Below, piece after piece: positions 1 through 2,826 of a stretch of DNA of 5,962 nucleotides. Position numbers and translations under genes: made by a program. Origin of the DNA: Bulleidia sp. (lineage in GTDB: Bacteria > Bacillota_I > Bacilli_A > Erysipelotrichales > Erysipelotrichaceae). Location: contig JAEDEK010000116.1 of NCBI GenBank assembly GCA_016293365.1, positions 1 through 5,962 of the forward strand, read 5' to 3'. Each line of letters opens with the position of its first letter. Position 1 is the stretch's first letter. A model generated the notes under the pieces. It was not told the DNA's origin. It was given only the letters and a program-made list of their open reading frames with translations, and made no database searches.

Positions 1-863
1 GCAAGTCCGCCAGCCACTGCTGCAACAGTATCCGTATCATCACCCAGATTTACTGATTTCAGCAGGCAATCTTTCAGATTATCTGTATTCAGCAGACACC
101 AGATTGCGGCCTCAAGAGTATCTACGACGTATCCGCTGCTTTCGATCATATCACGAGGATTATTCTTAAATTCATTCAGATCTGTCAGTCTGTGATAATG
201 TGCCAGCTGTGCCAGATTACCGATATCATTGCGATAGAAGGCCAGTGCATCCTCCATTCCTGCCTGTAATCTTTCGGGTAGATTTCCTGAGTGATTCAGG
301 ATGCTTTTGACTAAGAAATAGTATATGCCACAGGCCATTTTTGCACGCAGATGTCCATGTGTAAGAGCAGAGGCTTCGTGAATAAGGTCCACTCCTTTTT
401 CTTCTTCCAATTCAGAAGACATTATTTTTTCATATACATATAAACAAACAGGCATGATTCTCATTAAAGAACCGTTTCCATTGGAACGCACATCACACAG
501 TCCGCATGTTTTATGATCCTGTGTATCCTTATAATTGCAGATTGCCGTTTCGCAGGTATATCCAATATCATAGGCATAGCCAAAGGGAGTATATTCCCCA
601 TTGTCATACCAGCGAACAAAATGTTTCATAATATCTTCCATGTCAATTCTTTTTAATTCATTGATACTGCTGAGTGTTGCAAGGGTCAGGCTGCTGTCAT
701 CAGACCATGAACCGGGCGGCATATTGAATACACCAAAGCCGATCATATCTGTTACAGGTTCTTCTTCTACTTCTTCACGGGAAGAAAACTGTACAGGAAG
801 CCCTAATGCATCTCCGATTACAACACCCATGATCCCGTTTAACCAGATATTTTTGTTATCCAT
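1..863 (-). CDS. ADP-ribosylglycohydrolase family protein (DraG/ARH type), C-terminus off the window
   Basis: The 287 codons present translate to an ADP-ribosylglycohydrolase, a cytosolic enzyme family that hydrolyses ADP-ribose from proteins or other acceptors using a two-metal (Mg/Mn) centre. Visible signatures in order: IGDALGLPVQF (residues 16-26), the metal-binding segment GSWSDDSSLT (51-60, equivalent to the usual TDDT), GNGSLMRIMP (129-138), SALTHGHLRA (165-174), and LGDDTDTVAAVAGGL (273-287), whose DxDT residues are the second metal-ligand set. All expected metal ligands appear intact. The family is usually about 300 aa, so only a short C-terminal part lies beyond base 1. Two in-frame ATGs exist, at 869 and 863. 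I chose 863 because AGGGG sits 8 bases before it but only 2 bases before the other. It follows the phosphatase gene by 17 bases, so the two are probably co-transcribed. The substrate (Arg-, Ser- or nucleic-acid-linked ADP-ribose, or another adduct) cannot be told from sequence alone. Confidence 0.93.
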   Translation of the reverse strand, partial: MDNKNIWLNGIMGVVIGDALGLPVQFSSREEVEEEPVTDMIGFGVFNMPPGSWSDDSSLTLATLSSINELKRIDMEDIMKHFVRWYDNGEYTPFGYAYDIGYTCETAICNYKDTQDHKTCGLCDVRSNGNGSLMRIMPVCLYVYEKIMSSELEEEKGVDLIHEASALTHGHLRAKMACGIYYFLVKSILNHSGNLPERLQAGMEDALAFYRNDIGNLAQLAHYHRLTDLNEFKNNPRDMIESSGYVVDTLEAAIWCLLNTDNLKDCLLKSVNLGDDTDTVAAVAGGL

Positions 864-880
864 TTGCATCGCCCCTATCG

Positions 881-1549
881 TTAAATTTCTACATAAAACT
901 CTTTCATATCATTCAGTCGAAGGCAGCCTAAGCATCCGCCCTGATCAGGAAACCCGGCACCACAGTCAATATCGATCACAGAGCCATCTTTATTTTTCCA
1001 GATTTTATTGCTACGTTCCTGCTTATGCCATGCTCGCATCTGCATGGTCGGGATATGTCCGTAAATGCAGATATAATCCTTGATCTGCATATCATCATAC
1101 TTCATATATCTCTCATAGGAAGGGAACATTCTGTCTGTCAGTTCTGTATTGAAATACTCCTGACTAGCGACCTGGGTGTGATTGAGATAGAATACCTTCC
1201 CGTTCAGTTTTACGATTTTACATTCGGGAATATCCAAGATCCAATTGACGATTCTTTTTATTTCATCCTCGGACAGAGTTTCTCTGGTTTCTGTGATGGT
1301 ATCGTAAATACCAGTTGTATCATGGAGATAGTTGTCCAGAAAAAGCAATTCGTGATTCCCTAATAATGTCAGGATGTTGTCCTGTTCCATGATCCATTTT
1401 ACACATTCGAGAGACTGAGGCCCTCGGTCGATCACATCTCCCAGGATATACATTTCATCATCATATCCAAATTCGATTTTATCCAGCATTTTCATGAAAG
1501 CATCAAACTGTCCATGGATATCGCTGATCACATAAGTATATCTTGCCAT
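881..1549 (-). CDS. PPP-family serine/threonine protein phosphatase (metallophosphoesterase)
   Basis: This 222-aa cytosolic protein carries the full bacterial PPP phosphatase signature. The metal ligands lie in SDIHG (residues 9-13, Asp10 and His12), GDVIDRG (37-43) and GNHE (64-67). Further metal-site histidines are likely in LNHT (122-125) and YGHIPT (163-168), followed by the typical IDIDCGAGF segment (192-200). Relatives remove phosphate from Ser/Thr/Tyr residues, and some relatives instead cleave dinucleoside tetraphosphates; sequence alone does not separate these well. Length is normal (210-250 aa). The reading frame could begin at a TTG (1552), but GGAGG lies 6 bases before the ATG at 1549, which decides the start. 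No membrane segment or signal peptide is seen. It is immediately upstream of the ADP-ribosylglycohydrolase gene (17-base gap), suggesting a two-gene unit that removes protein modifications. Confidence 0.93.
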   Translation of the reverse strand: MARYTYVISDIHGQFDAFMKMLDKIEFGYDDEMYILGDVIDRGPQSLECVKWIMEQDNILTLLGNHELLFLDNYLHDTTGIYDTITETRETLSEDEIKRIVNWILDIPECKIVKLNGKVFYLNHTQVASQEYFNTELTDRMFPSYERYMKYDDMQIKDYICIYGHIPTMQMRAWHKQERSNKIWKNKDGSVIDIDCGAGFPDQGGCLGCLRLNDMKEFYVEI

Positions 1550-1583
1550 CAAATTCCTCCTGTTTCCTGCAATAATGAGAGGT

Positions 1584-1612
1584 AAGGGGCGGCCAATAAA
1601 AGCCAGCCCCTT
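1584..1612 (-). other. GC-rich hairpin between the 65-aa gene and the phosphatase gene
   Basis: AAGGGGC (1584-1590) pairs with GCCCCTT (1606-1612). With one bulged base the stem extends through GGC/GCC around an AT-rich loop. It could be an attenuator or weak terminator after the 65-aa gene, or a structure at the 5' end of the phosphatase transcript. Read on the minus strand it is followed by TACCTCTCATTATT, which is not a proper T-run, so a strong intrinsic terminator is unlikely. Function is uncertain. Confidence 0.45.
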
Positions 1613-1614
1613 CT

Positions 1615-1623
1615 ATTATATCA
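1615..1623 (-). promoter_or_regulatory. Possible extended -10 promoter for the phosphatase/ADP-ribosylglycohydrolase pair
   Basis: On the minus strand the sequence is TGATATAAT: a perfect TATAAT (1620-1615) preceded by TGn, the extended -10 form that can work without a good -35. The hexamer 17 bases upstream is not TTGACA-like. Transcription would begin near 1608, inside the hairpin at 1584-1612, leaving a leader of about 60 bases before the phosphatase start. This is a sequence match only. Confidence 0.35.
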
Positions 1624-1632
1624 TATATCCGC

Positions 1633-1830
1633 TTATGGCATGATCAGTGCAGCAAGTGCCAACAAAGCGAAAAGACCGAGACAGAAGATTGCATTTGCGC
1701 CATGTTCTGCACTTCTTTGTTCACGCTCTGAATCACCAATAGAGTGGTAATAGTCAATGTTTTTAGATTCGGTTCTGATCGTACCAAATGCCCAAACGAA
1801 AAATAAAATCAGAAGAATTACAATACCCAT
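1633..1830 (-). CDS. Small two-helix membrane protein, unknown function
   Basis: A 65-aa protein I do not recognise. Two hydrophobic segments, about residues 2-17 (from GIVILLILFFVWAFG) and 47-63 (AIFCLGLFALLALAALI), flank a charged, hydrophilic stretch of about 30 residues rich in Glu, Arg and Ser (18-46). This predicts a helical hairpin in the cytoplasmic membrane. The arginine just after the first helix (R19) makes a cytoplasmic loop possible but does not prove it. AAGGAGG stands 6 bases before the ATG, an excellent ribosome binding site that supports real translation. It lies 36 bases downstream of the 58-aa gene and 83 bases upstream of the phosphatase gene, all on the same strand. It might be a membrane anchor or partner for a neighbouring product, but nothing in the sequence shows this. 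Confidence 0.75.
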   Translation of the reverse strand: MGIVILLILFFVWAFGTIRTESKNIDYYHSIGDSEREQRSAEHGANAIFCLGLFALLALAALIMP

Positions 1831-1866
1831 AATATGCCTCCTTAAATGTTTTTTGATGGTATCAGG

Positions 1867-2043
1867 TCAGCGCATCAAATCATCGATTTTATCACAGACA
1901 TCAGAGATACTGTTACCGTTTAGACCAATGCCCTGAATATCATCTAATTTGTTGCAGATTTCTCTATTCAGGTCGTCCAGCTTGTCGTTCATGCGTTCCA
2001 TTTCGTATTTGATATCTTTTAAAATTTCAATCATTTCGTCCAT
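1867..2043 (-). CDS. Small charged helical (coiled-coil-like) protein, 58 aa, unknown function
   Basis: A short gene that is easy to miss. It encodes 58 residues starting MDEMIEILKDIKYEMERMND and ending DKIDDLMR. AAAGGAG lies 7 bases before the ATG, which strongly supports translation. Residues 3-36 show heptad-like spacing of Ile/Leu/Met with Asp/Glu/Lys/Arg between them, as in a coiled coil. A short Gly/Asn break (LNGNS, 41-45) is followed by a second helix-like segment carrying the similar motif KIDDL (compare KLDDL and KLDDI earlier). The repeated K(L/I)DD(L/I) motif at about residues 21-25, 32-36 and 52-56 suggests a small internally repetitive helical protein. No membrane segment is present. 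Its place between another coiled-coil gene and a small membrane protein gene suggests the three work together, which is inference. I recognise no family. Confidence 0.72.
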   Translation of the reverse strand: MDEMIEILKDIKYEMERMNDKLDDLNREICNKLDDIQGIGLNGNSISDVCDKIDDLMR

Positions 2044-2089
2044 TTGTATGCTCCTTTCAAAAGTTTGAGATGCGGCGTTTTTAGTTGAT

Positions 2090-2368
2090 TTATTTTCCCT
2101 TTTTCTTCATCAGTTCTTTCATTACAATCTGCTGTGTTTTTTCAAGAAGCACTCTTTCGCGTTTCAGCATATCTGCCTCTTTCTGATATCGCTGAAAGGT
2201 TTTGCTGTTTCCCCAATGAGCAAGTGCCTGAAGTTTCTCTTCTTTTGCTTGAATCTGTGTATCAAGCTGTTCGATCTGTTCTTCCAGAGTATAATATGTT
2301 GCGAGCAAAGAAGTTCTGGTTGTTTCATCTTTACCTGGAGTGTTTGGTGTGAAAGGTATGATTGTCAT
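2090..2368 (-). CDS. Coiled-coil hypothetical protein, 92 aa
   Basis: An unrecognised 92-aa protein. Residues 1-20 form a polar, Thr/Pro-rich head (MTIIPFTPNTPGKDETTRTS). Two likely coiled-coil helices follow, about 26-48 (containing LEEQIEQLDTQIQAKEEKL) and 58-88 (rich in Lys, Glu, Leu and Met). They are broken at HWGNS (51-55), giving the look of an antiparallel helical hairpin. The C-terminus is basic (KKKGK). GAGGTG lies 7 bases before the ATG, a fair ribosome binding site. The start is 24 bases after the stop of the truncated acidic-repeat gene, and a 46-base gap separates it from the 58-aa gene, consistent with one operon. No signal peptide or membrane segment is present. A scaffold or adaptor role is possible but is not shown by the sequence. 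Confidence 0.75.
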   Translation of the reverse strand: MTIIPFTPNTPGKDETTRTSLLATYYTLEEQIEQLDTQIQAKEEKLQALAHWGNSKTFQRYQKEADMLKRERVLLEKTQQIVMKELMKKKGK

Positions 2369-2392
2369 GTTGCTTCACCTCGCAGTATTCGA

Positions 2393-2701
2393 TCAGAAAT
2401 CATCAGATTCTTCAGAACACTGAATTGCTTCTTCCAGTGCGTCCTGATACTCTTCTTCTGTTTCAAAATCCATTGGATCCAGATCATATTCCCATCCATC
2501 TTCGCAGTATTCACGCCATTCATATTTTGCTTCTTCTACTGCATCCATATATTCTTCCTGACTGTCAAAATCATCGGGGTCAATGTCAGATTCATAATCG
2601 GGGTCACAGTTATCCCTCCAGATGTCATTGCGGATTTTTCTTTTTTCGTCTGCAATGCAGGTATCGATCGTTTTCAGAATGCCGTATGTCAGGAAATGAT
2701 G
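2393..2701 (-). pseudogene. 5'-truncated acidic repeat protein (DPxDF/EEY 34-residue repeats)
   Basis: An open frame of 102 codons ends at TGA (2395-2393) but opens directly after a TAG at 2704-2702, with a second stop two codons earlier and no ATG, GTG or TTG near its 5' end. The first Met is codon 52 (base 2548), inside a repeat. The protein has a helical, basic lead (FLTYGILKTIDTC...EKRKIRNDIW) followed by two 34-residue acidic repeats with W, C, DP, DF and EEY in register. From memory, Firmicutes proteins with these repeats carry an extra N-terminal segment, often with an EF-hand-like DxNxDG motif, before a helix like this one; that part is missing here. A shorter product from Met52 (51 aa, AGGA 8 bases upstream) is possible. 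Its stop is 24 bases before the coiled-coil gene, so it was probably the first gene of the operon. I read it as a remnant made by the junction at about 2702. Confidence 0.6.
2417..2620 (-). repeat. Two tandem 34-residue acidic repeats
   Basis: Codons 28-61 and 62-95 of the truncated frame align with a constant offset of 34: Trp28/Trp62, Cys32/Cys66, Asp41-Pro42/Asp75-Pro76, Phe45/Phe79 and Glu-Glu-Tyr 49-51/83-85. The DNA copies have diverged, so this is an old protein-level repeat and not a recent duplication. Confidence 0.75.
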
Positions 2702-2826
2702 CTAATTTTATGAATATATGGAAGAAATCAATCGATGGCTACAGCAGCTTTGTATTTTGGGCGTGTAGGCTATGAGGAAGGGATCATTTACTTGATTTCA
2801 TATAATGGCAATCGTTGCCAAAAGGC
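2702..2826. other. Junction/intergenic stretch between two divergent, 5'-truncated genes
   Basis: These 125 bases hold no convincing gene. The longest candidate is a 31-codon plus-strand frame at 2735-2830 (starting MATAALYFGRVGYEEG) with only a weak GGAAG 10 bases upstream. On the minus strand a fragment reading WYVLYFMPFGND (about 2845-2810) runs to a stop without any start. Both may be scraps of genes broken by rearrangement. The stretch also contains TATAAT at 2801-2806 and a palindrome at 2806-2820. Neither flanking gene has a normal ribosome binding site or start facing this gap. Confidence 0.5.
2801..2820 (+). promoter_or_regulatory. TATAAT box abutting a TGGCAA-TCG-TTGCCA palindrome
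   Basis: A perfect -10 hexamer (2801-2806) is followed directly by a palindrome with 6-base arms and a 3-base centre (2806-2820). Its centre falls where transcription from that box would begin, an operator-like arrangement. No TTGACA-like -35 is seen 16-18 bases upstream and no TGn extension is present. A promoter for the large protein gene is possible but weakly supported. Confidence 0.25.

Noticed and set aside
601..1363. Plus-strand frames opposite the phosphatase and ADP-ribosylglycohydrolase
   Set aside because: Both minus-strand proteins show complete catalytic motifs; the plus-strand translations match nothing recognisable.
1584..1612. Intrinsic terminator after the 65-aa gene
   Set aside because: The stem is sound but no T-run follows on the minus strand, so it is listed only as a hairpin of uncertain role.
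2380..2512. 11-base match TCGCAGTATTC at 2380-2390 and 2502-2512
   Set aside because: One copy is inside the acidic repeat (EYCE) and the other just after the gene's stop. It could be a vestige of another repeat, but one 11-mer is too little evidence.
2216..2713. Plus-strand frames of 137-165 codons over the coiled-coil and acidic-repeat genes
   Set aside because: They are Phe/Ile/Cys-rich complements of Glu/Lys/Asp-rich minus-strand genes that have good ribosome binding sites and plausible protein features.
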